Of a stretch of 64,000 bases of DNA, positions 16,850 to 24,841 are shown one piece after another. Below the pieces are notes generated by a model that was not told the DNA's origin, did no database searches, and saw nothing but the letters and a program-made list of their open reading frames with translations. Each line of letters opens with the position of its first letter. The stretch's first letter is position 1. Where the stretch lies: positions 1,612,001 to 1,676,000 of the forward strand of contig NZ_BMLM01000001.1 in the NCBI RefSeq assembly GCF_014645235.1, written 5' to 3'. A program made the position numbers and the translations under genes. This DNA comes from Agrococcus terreus. Its GTDB lineage: Bacteria; Actinomycetota; Actinomycetes; Actinomycetales; Microbacteriaceae.

Positions 16850-17928
16850 GGGTGCTCTTCGACTGCCGCTACGTGCGCCTCGAGCGGCACGACGGCATCT
16901 CGCGCTACTCGGCCGAGCTCGTCCACGAGCTCGCGCGGCACCACGAGGTGACGATGCTCGTGAGCGACGCGCGGCAGCTCGCGATGCTGCCGGACCTCCC
17001 GCACGTGCTCGGGCCGTCGCCCACGGGCCCGCTCGAGCCGCTCGCCGCGCGGCGCCTCCGGCACGTCGACGTCGACGTGGCGTTCTCGCCCATGCAGACC
17101 ATCGGATCCGCGGGCCGCGCCTGGCCGCTCGTCACGACGGTGCACGACCTCATCTACTACCGCCATCCGACGCCGCCGCGGAACCTGCCGGCGCCCGTCC
17201 GCGCGCTCTGGCGGCTCTACCACCTCTCGTTCGCCCCGCAGCGGATGCTGCTGAACGGCGTCGACGGGGTCGTGACGGTGTCGGAGACGACGCGGTCGCT
17301 CATCGCCGAGCACCGGCTCACGCGCCGCCCGGTGGCGGTCGTGCCGAACGCCGCGGCCGACCTCGGCGCGCCCGTCGTGCACGACGCGCCGCCGACCCGC
17401 AGGCTCGTCTACATGGGCTCGTTCATGCCCTACAAGGACGTCGACACGCTCGTGCGCGCCGCCGCCATCCTGCCCGAGCACGAGCTGCACCTGTGCAGCC
17501 GCGTCGACGCCGCCGAGCGGGCGCGGCTCGAGGCCGTCGCGCCCGGTGCACGACTGGTCTTCCACGACGGCATCTCCGACGAGGGCTACGTCGAGCTGCT
17601 GCGCAGCGCCACGGCGTTCGTCCACGCCTCGCACGACGAGGGCTTCGGCATCCCCATCCTCGAGGCGATGAGCCTCGGCGTGCCCGCCGTCGTGGCCGAC
17701 ACCGCGATCTTCCGCGAGGTGGGCGGCGAGGCGGCGCTGCGGTTCCCGGTCGGCGACGCGCGGGCGCTCGCGGATGCGGTGCGGGCGCTCGAGGGGGCGT
17801 GGGCGGCACGCTCGCGCGCCTCGCTCGCGCACGCGGCGCGGTGGTCGTGGCGCGACTCGGGGGAGCGGCTCGCGCGGTTCCTGGAGGAGGTCGTCGCCGG
17901 ACGGGCGAGGGCGGCGGGTCGGCGCTAG
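16846..17928 (+). CDS. GT4-family glycosyltransferase
   Basis: A 360-residue GT-B enzyme. The N-terminal domain opens MRVLFDCRYVRLERHDGISRYS; the donor domain shows MGSFMPYKDVDTLVRA (a typical GT4 start of the second Rossmann fold) and the E-x7-E motif in HDEGFGIPILEAMSLGVPAV near residue 270. It most resembles mannosyltransferases acting on lipids or polysaccharides, but donor and acceptor are not determinable. It is translationally coupled to the hydrolase. Its TAG stop shares CTAG with the convergent Sir2 gene. Confidence 0.87.
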   Translation: MRVLFDCRYVRLERHDGISRYSAELVHELARHHEVTMLVSDARQLAMLPDLPHVLGPSPTGPLEPLAARRLRHVDVDVAFSPMQTIGSAGRAWPLVTTVHDLIYYRHPTPPRNLPAPVRALWRLYHLSFAPQRMLLNGVDGVVTVSETTRSLIAEHRLTRRPVAVVPNAAADLGAPVVHDAPPTRRLVYMGSFMPYKDVDTLVRAAAILPEHELHLCSRVDAAERARLEAVAPGARLVFHDGISDEGYVELLRSATAFVHASHDEGFGIPILEAMSLGVPAVVADTAIFREVGGEAALRFPVGDARALADAVRALEGAWAARSRASLAHAARWSWRDSGERLARFLEEVVAGRARAAGRR

Positions 17929-18737
17929 AACGGCGCGACGAGCGCGTCGGCGAGCTCGGTGAGCAGCTCGCTCGTGCCGCCCTCGACCCGCACCGCGGCC
18001 CTCGCATCCCAGCGCGTCGGCCCGCGGTTGATGATGACGATCGGCACGGCCTTGCGCCGCGCGACCTCGAGCAGCCGCGTGCCGGAGTTCACGACGAGCG
18101 ACGAGCCGGCGACGAGCACGGCGTCGCCCTCGGCGACGATGTCGCGCGCTGCCGCGAACACGTCGGTGGGCACGAGCTCGCCGAAGAAGACGACGTCGGG
18201 CTTGAGGATGCCGCCGCAGACGGGGCACGGCGGCACGTGGAAGTCCTGCGAGGCGTCGATCTCGACGTCGCCGTCGGGCTGCAGGCGCACCTGCTCGGGC
18301 ACGACGATCCAGGGGTTCAGCGCCTCGATGTCAGCGGCGATCCGCTCGCGGTCGAAGGCCGTGCCGCACTGCAGGCACGAGACGGTGTGCATCTGCCCGT
18401 GCACGTGCGTGACCCTGCGGCTGCCGGCGCGCTCGTGCAGGTCGTCGACGTTCTGCGTCGCGATGCCGGTGATGAGGCCGGCCTCCTCCATGAGCGCGAG
18501 CGCGCGGTGCCCGTCGTTGGGGTGCACGGAGGTGAAGCGGCGCCAGCCGAGGTGGCTGCCGGCCCAGTAGCGGCGGCGCGCGTCCTCGCTCGAGCGGAAG
18601 GTGTCGAACACCATCGGCGTGCGCGGCGGGGCGCCCTCGCCGCGGTAGTCGGGGATGCCGGAGTCGGTCGAGATCCCGGCGCCCGTGACCACCGCGATGC
18701 GGCGGCCGCGGAGGAGGGAGATCGCTGCGTCGAGCAC
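17925..18737 (-). CDS. Sir2-family NAD-dependent protein deacylase
   Basis: A 270-residue sirtuin. It carries the NAD-binding GAGIST and TQNVDDLHERAG motifs, catalytic His in HGQMH, and a zinc site made by CLQCG and CPVCGG. It would remove acyl groups from lysines with NAD. An open frame extends 21 codons upstream, but that would run into the divergent methyltransferase gene; the GTG at 18737 is preceded by TAGGCT at 7 bases, so I prefer it. The segment PDYRGEGAPPRTPM, with proline after the RG, is typical of the actinobacterial long-loop group. Confidence 0.9.
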   Translation of the reverse strand: MLDAAISLLRGRRIAVVTGAGISTDSGIPDYRGEGAPPRTPMVFDTFRSSEDARRRYWAGSHLGWRRFTSVHPNDGHRALALMEEAGLITGIATQNVDDLHERAGSRRVTHVHGQMHTVSCLQCGTAFDRERIAADIEALNPWIVVPEQVRLQPDGDVEIDASQDFHVPPCPVCGGILKPDVVFFGELVPTDVFAAARDIVAEGDAVLVAGSSLVVNSGTRLLEVARRKAVPIVIINRGPTRWDARAAVRVEGGTSELLTELADALVAPF

Positions 18738-18744
18738 GGTCGAC

Positions 18745-18750
18745 AGCCTA
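18745..18750 (-). promoter_or_regulatory. -10 hexamer of the sirtuin gene
   Basis: TAGGCT, 7 bases before the GTG at 18737. This supports the shorter start of the sirtuin. Confidence 0.5.
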
Positions 18751-18789
18751 TCCGCCGGTACGATCTGAGCTGGCGGAAGGGAGGTCCGG

Positions 18790-19605
18790 ATGGCCGTCAT
18801 CGCGATCGAGTCGCTGGAGGACCCTCGCCTCGAGGACTACGTCTCGCTCACCGACGTGGCGCTGCGCCGCCGCACCGAGCCCGAGCGCGGCCTCTACATC
18901 GCAGAGTCGCAGACCGTGCTCGAGCGGGCGCTCCGCGCCGGCCACGAGCCGCGCAGCGTGCTCGTCGCGCCGCGGTGGCTGCCGCAGGTCGAGGAGGTGC
19001 TCGACGGCCGCGACGTGCCGGTCTTCGTCGGCGAGGAGCCCGTGCTCGAGGCGCTCACCGGCTTCCACCTGCACCGCGGCGCGCTCGCCGCCATGCAGCG
19101 CCCCGCGCTGCCCGACCCGGCGGCGCTGCTCGCCGACGCCCGCCGCGTCGTCATCCTCGACGGCCTCGTCGACCACACGAACGTCGGGGCGGCCTTCCGC
19201 TCGGCGGCAGGCATCGGCGCCGACGCCGTGCTCGTGACGCCCACGAGCGCCGACCCGCTCTACCGTCGCAGCGTCCGCGTCTCGATGGGCACGGTGCTGC
19301 AGGTGCCGTGGACGCGCATCCCGGCAGTGCCGGAGGCGATGCCGCTCCTGCGCGAGGCGGGCTTCGAGGTGGCCGCGCTCGCGCTCCGCGACGATGCCGT
19401 CGACCTCGCCGACTACGCGGCCGCGCCGCCCGAGCGGGTCGCGCTGCTGCTCGGCTCCGAGGGCCCCGGCCTCGACGCGCGGGCGCTCGCCGCCGCCGAC
19501 CGCACGGTGGTCATCCCCATGCTCCACGGGGTCGACTCGCTCAACGTCGCCGCGGCCGCCGCGGTCGCGATGTGGGCGCTGCGTCCGCCGCGGGGCGGCG
19601 CGTGA
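18790..19605 (+). CDS. TrmH/SpoU-family RNA 2'-O-methyltransferase
   Basis: A 271-residue SPOUT methyltransferase that would methylate a ribose in rRNA or tRNA. The three family motifs are present: NVGAAFRSAAG near residue 131, LLLGSEGPGL near 219 and IPMLHGVDSLNVAAAAAV near 241, which form the trefoil knot and S-adenosylmethionine site. An N-terminal substrate-binding domain covers the first 110 residues. The start has GGAGGTCCGG upstream. The GTG of the following peptidase gene overlaps its stop (GTGA). The exact RNA position modified is unknown. Confidence 0.9.
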   Translation: MAVIAIESLEDPRLEDYVSLTDVALRRRTEPERGLYIAESQTVLERALRAGHEPRSVLVAPRWLPQVEEVLDGRDVPVFVGEEPVLEALTGFHLHRGALAAMQRPALPDPAALLADARRVVILDGLVDHTNVGAAFRSAAGIGADAVLVTPTSADPLYRRSVRVSMGTVLQVPWTRIPAVPEAMPLLREAGFEVAALALRDDAVDLADYAAAPPERVALLLGSEGPGLDARALAAADRTVVIPMLHGVDSLNVAAAAAVAMWALRPPRGGA

Positions 19606-20864
19606 CCGTCACGGCGGCGACGCAGCGATCGCGGCGGACGCCCTGGGGCGTCGTGCTGCTGCGCTCGCTCGTCGTGCTCGGCCTCGCGGTCGCCGTCGTG
19701 CTCGCGACCGCGGTCGCGTTCGCGCCGGCGCCGGCGGTCGAGGCGACGGCGGTGCCGATCGCCGCCGAGCCGGAGGCGGAGGCCGCGTCGGTCGAATGGC
19801 CGGACTCGCGCAGCGCCGGGTACGGCGTCGTCGGCGTCGACGGCTCCGCGCGCACCGCCGGCAGCACCGACGCGCACCCCATGGCGAGCGTGACGAAGCT
19901 CGTCACCGTGCTCGTGGTGCTCGACCGGCACCCGATCGCGTCCGACTCCAGGGGCGCCGACATCGTCCTCGACTCCGCCGACGTCGACGCGCTCGGCGCC
20001 GCGATCGCCGACAACGCGCCGATCGCGCCCGTCTACGACGGCATGGTCGTGTCGCAGCGCGACCTCGTGGAGTGGGCGCTCGTCGACTCCGCCGCGAACG
20101 CCGCCTGGTCGCTCGCGCGCTGGGGCTTCGGGTCGATCGACGGCTTCCTCACGGCCGCCGACGACTTCGCCGCCCGTCACGGCCTCACGCAGACCGACCT
20201 CGCCGACCCCTCGGGCCTCGACGCGGCGAGCGTCTCGAGCGCGGCCGACCTCGTGCAGATCGGCCTCATGGCGGTCGACGACCCCGTGATCCTCGGAACC
20301 CTCCAGCTGGAGTCGGTGCGCATCCCCGGCATCGGCATCGCCCCGAACACGAACCGGATCCTCGGCGAGGGCGACGTCGACGGCGGCAAGACCGGCACGC
20401 TGCGCGTCTGGGGGCGCAACCTCTTCGCGACCGCGGTGCGGACGGTCGACGGCGAGCAGCGGCGCGTGGTCGCGATCGTCATGGGCACCATCACCGCCGA
20501 CGGCATCGACGCGCAGATGCTCGCGCTCGTCGAGTCGCTCTGGGACGACTTCGGCGAGCGGGTCTCGCTGCCGGAGGGCACCGTGGTCGCCGAGTACCGC
20601 GCCCCGTGGGGCGACACGGTCGAGGCGACGACGACGGCCGACATCGCGGTCGACTCCTTCGGCGACATCGTGCCGAGCGCGAGCGCCGAGGTGCGCTCGG
20701 TGGAGGTCGACGCGCCGCGCGGCGAGGTCGGCGAGGCGTGGGCGGTCGTCGGCGAGGAGCGCATCGCGGTGCCGGTGCGCACGGGCGGGATGCTGCCGGG
20801 GCCCGACGTGCAGTGGCGGCTCGCCAACGCGGTCGAGGTGCTCGGGTGGTACGGGCTCTGGTGA
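19602..20864 (+). CDS. D-alanyl-D-alanine carboxypeptidase-like protein (S11), altered SxN motif
   Basis: A 420-residue exported protein with an N-terminal membrane anchor (residues about 16-42) and a penicillin-binding-type domain. The catalytic SxxK is SVTK at 96-99 and the KTG triad is at 263-265. The second triad, normally SxN, reads S-A-A at 163-165 with the asparagine one place later, which is unusual and may change activity. A C-terminal beta-rich domain follows. Proteins of this type trim peptidoglycan stem peptides. It is coupled to the methyltransferase gene by a 4-base overlap. Confidence 0.82.
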   Translation: MTVTAATQRSRRTPWGVVLLRSLVVLGLAVAVVLATAVAFAPAPAVEATAVPIAAEPEAEAASVEWPDSRSAGYGVVGVDGSARTAGSTDAHPMASVTKLVTVLVVLDRHPIASDSRGADIVLDSADVDALGAAIADNAPIAPVYDGMVVSQRDLVEWALVDSAANAAWSLARWGFGSIDGFLTAADDFAARHGLTQTDLADPSGLDAASVSSAADLVQIGLMAVDDPVILGTLQLESVRIPGIGIAPNTNRILGEGDVDGGKTGTLRVWGRNLFATAVRTVDGEQRRVVAIVMGTITADGIDAQMLALVESLWDDFGERVSLPEGTVVAEYRAPWGDTVEATTTADIAVDSFGDIVPSASAEVRSVEVDAPRGEVGEAWAVVGEERIAVPVRTGGMLPGPDVQWRLANAVEVLGWYGLW

Positions 20865-20882
20865 GCGCGCCCGGCGGCGCGC
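20865..20882. terminator. Short GC hairpin between convergent genes
   Basis: GCGCGCC and GGCGCGC pair around CGGC, one base after the carboxypeptidase stop and 4 bases before the hydrolase stop. It could serve both directions. Confidence 0.4.
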
Positions 20883-20886
20883 GCCG

Positions 20887-21687
20887 CTAGTCGAGGTGCT
20901 CGAAGGGCAGCACCGGGCCCGGCGTCGGCCGCTTCGGGTGGATCGTGTCGCCCGACGACTGCCCGCGGAGGCGCCGCACCACCCACGGCGCGAGGTGCTC
21001 GCGCGCCCAGTGGAGGTCCTCCATGCGCATCTGCTGGCGCGTGCGGTGGGGGAGCGGCTCGGGCTCGAGGGGCGCGAGCTCGTGGTGGACGCCGAGGGCG
21101 TCGAGCACGAGGATCGCGATCGTGTGGTGGCCGAGCGGCGCGAAGTGGAGGCGGTCGGGCGCCCACATCTGCGGCTGCTGCAGCTGGCGGGCGGACCACA
21201 TGTCGGCGACGACGGCGCCGTGCTTCGCGGCGATGCCGTGGAGGTTCGCGTTGTAGATGCCGACCTTGCCGCGGATGGCGCGCAGCACCGGGGTCATGGC
21301 GATGTCGGGGCCGTTGAAGAGCACCACCTCGGCGCCGGTGGCGCGGAGGCGCCCGACGACGCCGTCGAGCCTGGCTGCGATCGCGTCGGGGTCGCCGCCC
21401 GGTCGGATGAGGTCGTTGCCGCCGGCCGAGATGGTGACGAGGTCGGGCTCGAGGGCGATCGCGGCGTCGAGCTGCTCGGCGACGATCTGGTCGAGGAGCC
21501 GGCCGCGGATGGCGAGGTTCGCGTAGCCGAGGTCGGTGCGGGTGCGCGCGAGCTCCTCGGCGACCCGGTCGGCCCAGCCCCGGACGCCGTTGGGGAGGTC
21601 CGGCTCCTCGTCGCCGACCCCCTCCGTGAAGCTGTCGCCGATCGCGACGTATCTGGAGTAGGGGTGCTCCATGCCCGGGTGCTGCAT
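20887..21687 (-). CDS. SGNH/GDSL-family hydrolase
   Basis: A 266-residue esterase-like protein. Block I YVAIGDSFTEG contains the nucleophile Ser19, block III is GGNDL near residue 113, and DRLHFAPLGH near 185 supplies the Asp and His. There is no signal peptide, so it should be cytoplasmic. Most homologues in actinobacteria are uncharacterised esterases. The ATG at 21687 is preceded by GGAGGC and by a CAGGAT hexamer; a second ATG five codons later (21672) is possible. It is divergent from dinB. Confidence 0.87.
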   Translation of the reverse strand: MQHPGMEHPYSRYVAIGDSFTEGVGDEEPDLPNGVRGWADRVAEELARTRTDLGYANLAIRGRLLDQIVAEQLDAAIALEPDLVTISAGGNDLIRPGGDPDAIAARLDGVVGRLRATGAEVVLFNGPDIAMTPVLRAIRGKVGIYNANLHGIAAKHGAVVADMWSARQLQQPQMWAPDRLHFAPLGHHTIAILVLDALGVHHELAPLEPEPLPHRTRQQMRMEDLHWAREHLAPWVVRRLRGQSSGDTIHPKRPTPGPVLPFEHLD

Positions 21688-21693
21688 GCCTCC

Positions 21694-21699
21694 ATCCTG
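21694..21699 (-). promoter_or_regulatory. -10-like hexamer of the SGNH hydrolase gene
   Basis: CAGGAT, 6 bases before the ATG at 21687. The spacer GGAGGC may double as a ribosome binding site. Confidence 0.4.
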
Positions 21700-21752
21700 C
21701 ACCCGGAACCTGGTCGGGCGTCCACCTCCGACGGCGTGTGGGCGGGCCGTGC

Positions 21753-21758
21753 CAGCAT
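21753..21758 (+). promoter_or_regulatory. -10-like hexamer upstream of dinB
   Basis: CAGCAT, 6 bases before the first (decoy) GTG at 21765 and 26 bases before the true start. I see no LexA-type SOS box in the 97-base gap. Confidence 0.4.
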
Positions 21759-21764
21759 GGAGGC

Positions 21765-21801
21765 GTGAGCAAGCAGGACGGGCCGTGAGCAAGCAGGACG
21801 G
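21765..21801 (+). repeat. Tandem duplication of the dinB start, creating a 7-codon mini-ORF
   Basis: GTGAGCAAGCAGGACGG occurs at 21765 and again at 21785, an offset of 20 bases. The first copy reads V-S-K-Q-D-G-P then TGA at 21786-21788, overlapping the GTG of dinB at 21785. Confidence 0.85.
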
Positions 21802-23044
21802 CTCCGACCGCCTCGTCTCCGGCCCCGACGTCGACGACTCGACGGCCACGATCCTCCACGTCGACCTCGACGCCTTCTTCGCGTCGGCGTCGCTGCTCTC
21901 GCGGCCCGACCTGGTCGGCCTGCCGGTGGTGATCGGGCACGACTCGTCGCGCTCGGTCGTGACGGCGGCGACCTACGAGGCCCGCCGGTACGGCGTGCAC
22001 TCCGCCATGCCGATGGCGCGGGCGCTGCGGCTCTGCCCGACGGCCGTGATCCTCGAGCCGGACTTCCGGCTGTACTCGACGCTGTCGAAGCAGGTGATGG
22101 CGATCCTCGACGACGTCTCGCCCGAGGTGGAACGGCTCGGCATCGACGAGGCGTTCGTGGGCATCGCGGGGGTGCGGCGGCTGTCGGGCGGCGCGAACCG
22201 GATCGGGCCGGCGATCCGTGGCCGGGTGCGCGCCGAGACGGGGCTCGTCGCCTCGATCGGGGCCGCGTCGACGAAGTACGTCGCGAAGCTCGCGTCCTCG
22301 CGGGCGAAGCCCGACGGCCTCCTCGTCGTGCCGGACGACCGCGTGATCCAGTTCCTGCACCCGCAGCCGGTGTCGGCGCTGTGGGGCGTCGGCCCGAAGC
22401 AGCAGGAGCGGCTCGCGCGCTACGGCCTGCACACCGTCGGCGACGTGGCGCGCACGAGCCAGGAGCGGCTCTCCGCGTGGTTCGGCGAGGCGACGGGAGC
22501 CCACCTGCACGCGCTCGCGTGGGCGCGGGATCCCCGCTCGGTCGTCGAGCGCGAGGCGCAGGAGCGGGGCCACGAGCAGTCGTTCGGCCACAACCACACG
22601 TTCTTCCGCGACGTCACCGACCGGGGCGAGCTGCAGAGCGAGCTGCTGCGGCTCGCGACGGGGGTCGGGCGCCGGCTGCGCGACAAGGGCGTGCAGGGGC
22701 GCACGATCACGCTCACCGTGCGGTTCCACGACTTCCGCACGATCACGCGGTCGCGGACGCTCACGGAGCCCACCGACGTGACGCGCGTCATCGTCGAGAC
22801 GGCGTGGTCGCTGCTCGACGCGCTCGGCGAGATCCCGCCCGTGCGGCTGCTCGGCGTGCGGGCGAGCTCGGTGCAGGACGCCGCCGACCACGGCCTGCTG
22901 TGGGACGATTCCGCCACCTGGGGCAGCGCGGAGCGGGCGATGGATGCGGTGCACGACCGCTTCGGCGCGGCGGCGGTCGCTCCGGCGAGCATGCTGCGGC
23001 GCGAGCGCAAGCGCGACGACACGGGGCCGTCCGGCGGCGACTAG
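21785..23044 (+). CDS. dinB: DNA polymerase IV (Y family)
   Basis: A 419-residue translesion polymerase. Catalytic acids are in HVDLDAFFASAS near residue 24 and GIDEAFV near 119; the helix-hairpin-helix segment ALWGVGPKQQERLARYG follows near 200, and the little-finger domain makes up the last third. Two GTG codons begin identical sequences; only the one at 21785 is in frame. The extreme C-terminus has no clear beta-clamp motif but ends in a basic tail (RRERKRDD). Its TAG stop is within a CTAG shared with the convergent gene. Confidence 0.93.
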   Translation: MSKQDGSDRLVSGPDVDDSTATILHVDLDAFFASASLLSRPDLVGLPVVIGHDSSRSVVTAATYEARRYGVHSAMPMARALRLCPTAVILEPDFRLYSTLSKQVMAILDDVSPEVERLGIDEAFVGIAGVRRLSGGANRIGPAIRGRVRAETGLVASIGAASTKYVAKLASSRAKPDGLLVVPDDRVIQFLHPQPVSALWGVGPKQQERLARYGLHTVGDVARTSQERLSAWFGEATGAHLHALAWARDPRSVVEREAQERGHEQSFGHNHTFFRDVTDRGELQSELLRLATGVGRRLRDKGVQGRTITLTVRFHDFRTITRSRTLTEPTDVTRVIVETAWSLLDALGEIPPVRLLGVRASSVQDAADHGLLWDDSATWGSAERAMDAVHDRFGAAAVAPASMLRRERKRDDTGPSGGD

Positions 23045-23742
23045 GCCGGCACCGGCGACTCGCGGGGCGCCGTCGGTGCGAGCGCGTGGAGCGCCTCGAG
23101 CGCCACGACCCAGAGCATCGCGCTCGCGAGGAGCATCTCACCGCCATCCTCGAGCAGATCGCCCCAGACCCGCTTGACCTCGACGGGGAGGAAGGTGGCG
23201 GCCGCCACGTCGACGAGCACCCCGACGACGACGAGGCCGGCACCGAGGGCGATGACGCGCGAGCTCCGGTCGCGCACGCGGCCGCGCGATGTCGCCCAGG
23301 CGATCACGACCGCAGGCACGAGGACCGCGCCGAACGCCGCGATGACGACGAGGCCCCCCAGCTCGACGGCGGGCACATGCGGCACCGCGACGTCGATCGC
23401 GATGCCGACGCGGCGGCCGAGCTGCTCGTGGAGGAGGAAGGCGTCGGTCAGGAGCAGCACGCCGAACGTGGCCGACAGCGGCAGCCAGCGCCACTCACGG
23501 CCGACCCAGGCCAGCACGACGAGCCCGAGCGAGAGCCACGACCACTTCAGATACTGGTACAGCTCGCCCCAGCCGCCGTCCGCCGCGAGGCTCCACTGGC
23601 CGTACGTCCCTGCCCCGGCGAGCGTGTGGCTGAGATGCAGCGCGATGAGGCCGAGGTCGACCACGAGGAGCGCCCCGAGCAGCACAGCGCCCAGCGGCAG
23701 CCGCCGCTCGTGCCGGTGCCCGGCCACCTCTTCCACCGCCAT
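23041..23742 (-). CDS. Multi-pass membrane protein of unknown function
   Basis: I do not recognise this 233-residue protein. It has six hydrophobic segments (around residues 17-37, 66-82, 90-103, 127-149, 165-186 and 203-220) joined by short loops, and an acidic-aromatic loop GGWGELYQYLKW after the first. No catalytic motif is evident. The ATG at 23742 has GAGGAGGT upstream. The stop shares CTAG with dinB on the other strand. It has no operon partner. Confidence 0.65.
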   Translation of the reverse strand: MAVEEVAGHRHERRLPLGAVLLGALLVVDLGLIALHLSHTLAGAGTYGQWSLAADGGWGELYQYLKWSWLSLGLVVLAWVGREWRWLPLSATFGVLLLTDAFLLHEQLGRRVGIAIDVAVPHVPAVELGGLVVIAAFGAVLVPAVVIAWATSRGRVRDRSSRVIALGAGLVVVGVLVDVAAATFLPVEVKRVWGDLLEDGGEMLLASAMLWVVALEALHALAPTAPRESPVPA

Positions 23743-23766
23743 CCGCCACCTCCTCGATCGCCCGTC

Positions 23767-23772
23767 AGGCTA
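23767..23772 (-). promoter_or_regulatory. -10-like hexamer of the membrane-protein gene
   Basis: TAGCCT, about 25 bases before the ATG at 23742, followed by a real leader with a GGAGGT ribosome binding site. Confidence 0.4.
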
Positions 23773-23817
23773 GCGACCGGTCGGCCGGTCACGGCGGAGG
23801 CTGGGATGAGAGTCGTC

Positions 23818-24393
23818 TCATGCTGCCCGATGGCGATCGGCGAGCAGAGCGCCGATCGTGGCGACCGTCGCGAACCGGCCGTGGAGCGCCGAGCCGGTGG
23901 CTCGCTGGATCTCGGCGGCGGTGATCGTGCCGCCGTCCCATGCGGGATGCGGATGCGTGGCGGTGGCGTCGAGCACGAACGTCACGGCGTAGCCGAGGTC
24001 GCTCGCGGCGCGTGCCGTGGTCTCGCAGCACTGCTCGGTTCGGATGCCGGTGATGACGACCTCGTCGACGCCGAGGGCGCGGAGTCGCTCGTCGAGGCCG
24101 GTGCCGTCGGCGTCGGCGCCCGCGAACGCGCTGTGGACGCGCTTGGCGATGCGCACATCGCCGTCGCCCGGCTCGAGGCCGGCCTGGAGGCGCACGTGGC
24201 CGAGCGCTGGATCGAACGGGCCGCCGGAGCCGGGCTCCTCGTGCAGGACCCAGACGACGGCGTCGCCGGATGCGCGGCCGTGCTCGACGACGCGGCCGAT
24301 GCGCTCGACGATGTCCGGGGCGGAGACCTGCGCCCACTCGTCCTCGCGAGCGAGGAAGGAGTCCTGGACGTCGACGACGAGGATGGCGCGCAT
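23818..24393 (-). CDS. Isochorismatase-family cysteine hydrolase
   Basis: A 191-residue hydrolase of the nicotinamidase/isochorismatase fold. The catalytic triad is readable: Asp in ILVVDVQDSF near residue 8, Lys in IAKRVHSAF near 84, and Cys in GIRTEQCCETTARAA near 122. Substrates in the family range from nicotinamide to ureidoacrylate. I start at the ATG at 24393; a TTG four codons upstream is open but less likely. Two cysteines are adjacent, the first of which fits the usual position of the nucleophile. Confidence 0.87.
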   Translation of the reverse strand: MRAILVVDVQDSFLAREDEWAQVSAPDIVERIGRVVEHGRASGDAVVWVLHEEPGSGGPFDPALGHVRLQAGLEPGDGDVRIAKRVHSAFAGADADGTGLDERLRALGVDEVVITGIRTEQCCETTARAASDLGYAVTFVLDATATHPHPAWDGGTITAAEIQRATGSALHGRFATVATIGALLADRHRAA

Positions 24394-24479
24394 GCGCTCA
24401 GCCAACCATCGCGCTGCTCCGCGTGCGAGGCGGGATCCCGCCGACGACCGACGAGATGGTGCCGTTCAGGCAGGAGGAC

Positions 24480-24719
24480 TCAGCGGCGTCCGAGCCACCG
24501 CTCGAGCGGGATGGAGCCCGACTGGTTCGGGGTCACGACCCAGAGCACGAGGTAGAGGCCCCAGCCGACGACCGGCAGCAGGAAGAGGAGGAGCGTGACG
24601 ATGCGCACGACGAGCGGGCTGACGCCGAGCTTGGCGGCGATGCCGCCGCAGATGCCGGCGAGGAGGCGCGAGGGGCCGCGGCGGAAGCCGGAGCGGCGGA
24701 TGCTGTCGAAGACGGACAT
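24480..24719 (-). CDS. PspC-domain membrane protein (79 aa)
   Basis: A short PspC-like protein: the domain starts LLAGICGGIAAKLGVSPLVVRIV and continues into one long hydrophobic segment (TLLLFLLPVVGWGLYLVLWVV). Members sense or buffer membrane stress, in actinobacteria often beside a two-component system; none is adjacent here. The ATG at 24719 follows a TACCGT hexamer by 6 bases. The basic C-terminus ends ERWLGRR. Confidence 0.88.
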   Translation of the reverse strand: MSVFDSIRRSGFRRGPSRLLAGICGGIAAKLGVSPLVVRIVTLLLFLLPVVGWGLYLVLWVVTPNQSGSIPLERWLGRR

Positions 24720-24725
24720 GGCACG

Positions 24726-24731
24726 ACGGTA
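24726..24731 (-). promoter_or_regulatory. -10 hexamer of the PspC gene
   Basis: TACCGT, 6 bases before the ATG at 24719. Confidence 0.45.
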
Positions 24732-24781
24732 GCCGGGCAGCCCTGCGGAAGGCTGAGCGGGTGCCGCTGGGACGCCGTCAT

Positions 24782-24834
24782 CTGGTCGAGCGCCCCACTG
24801 GTCGAGGAAGCCGCGCTCGGGCCCGCTGGTCGAG
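24782..24834. repeat. Three CTGGTCGAG repeats left of the DUF222/HNH gene
   Basis: CTGGTCGAG occurs at 24782, 24798 and 24826, just after the 3' end of the DUF222/HNH gene. The reverse complement CTCGACCAG occurs on the other side of the gene at 26421. The copies look like eroded parts of a larger palindromic unit. Confidence 0.65.
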
Positions 24835-24841
24835 GGGGATC

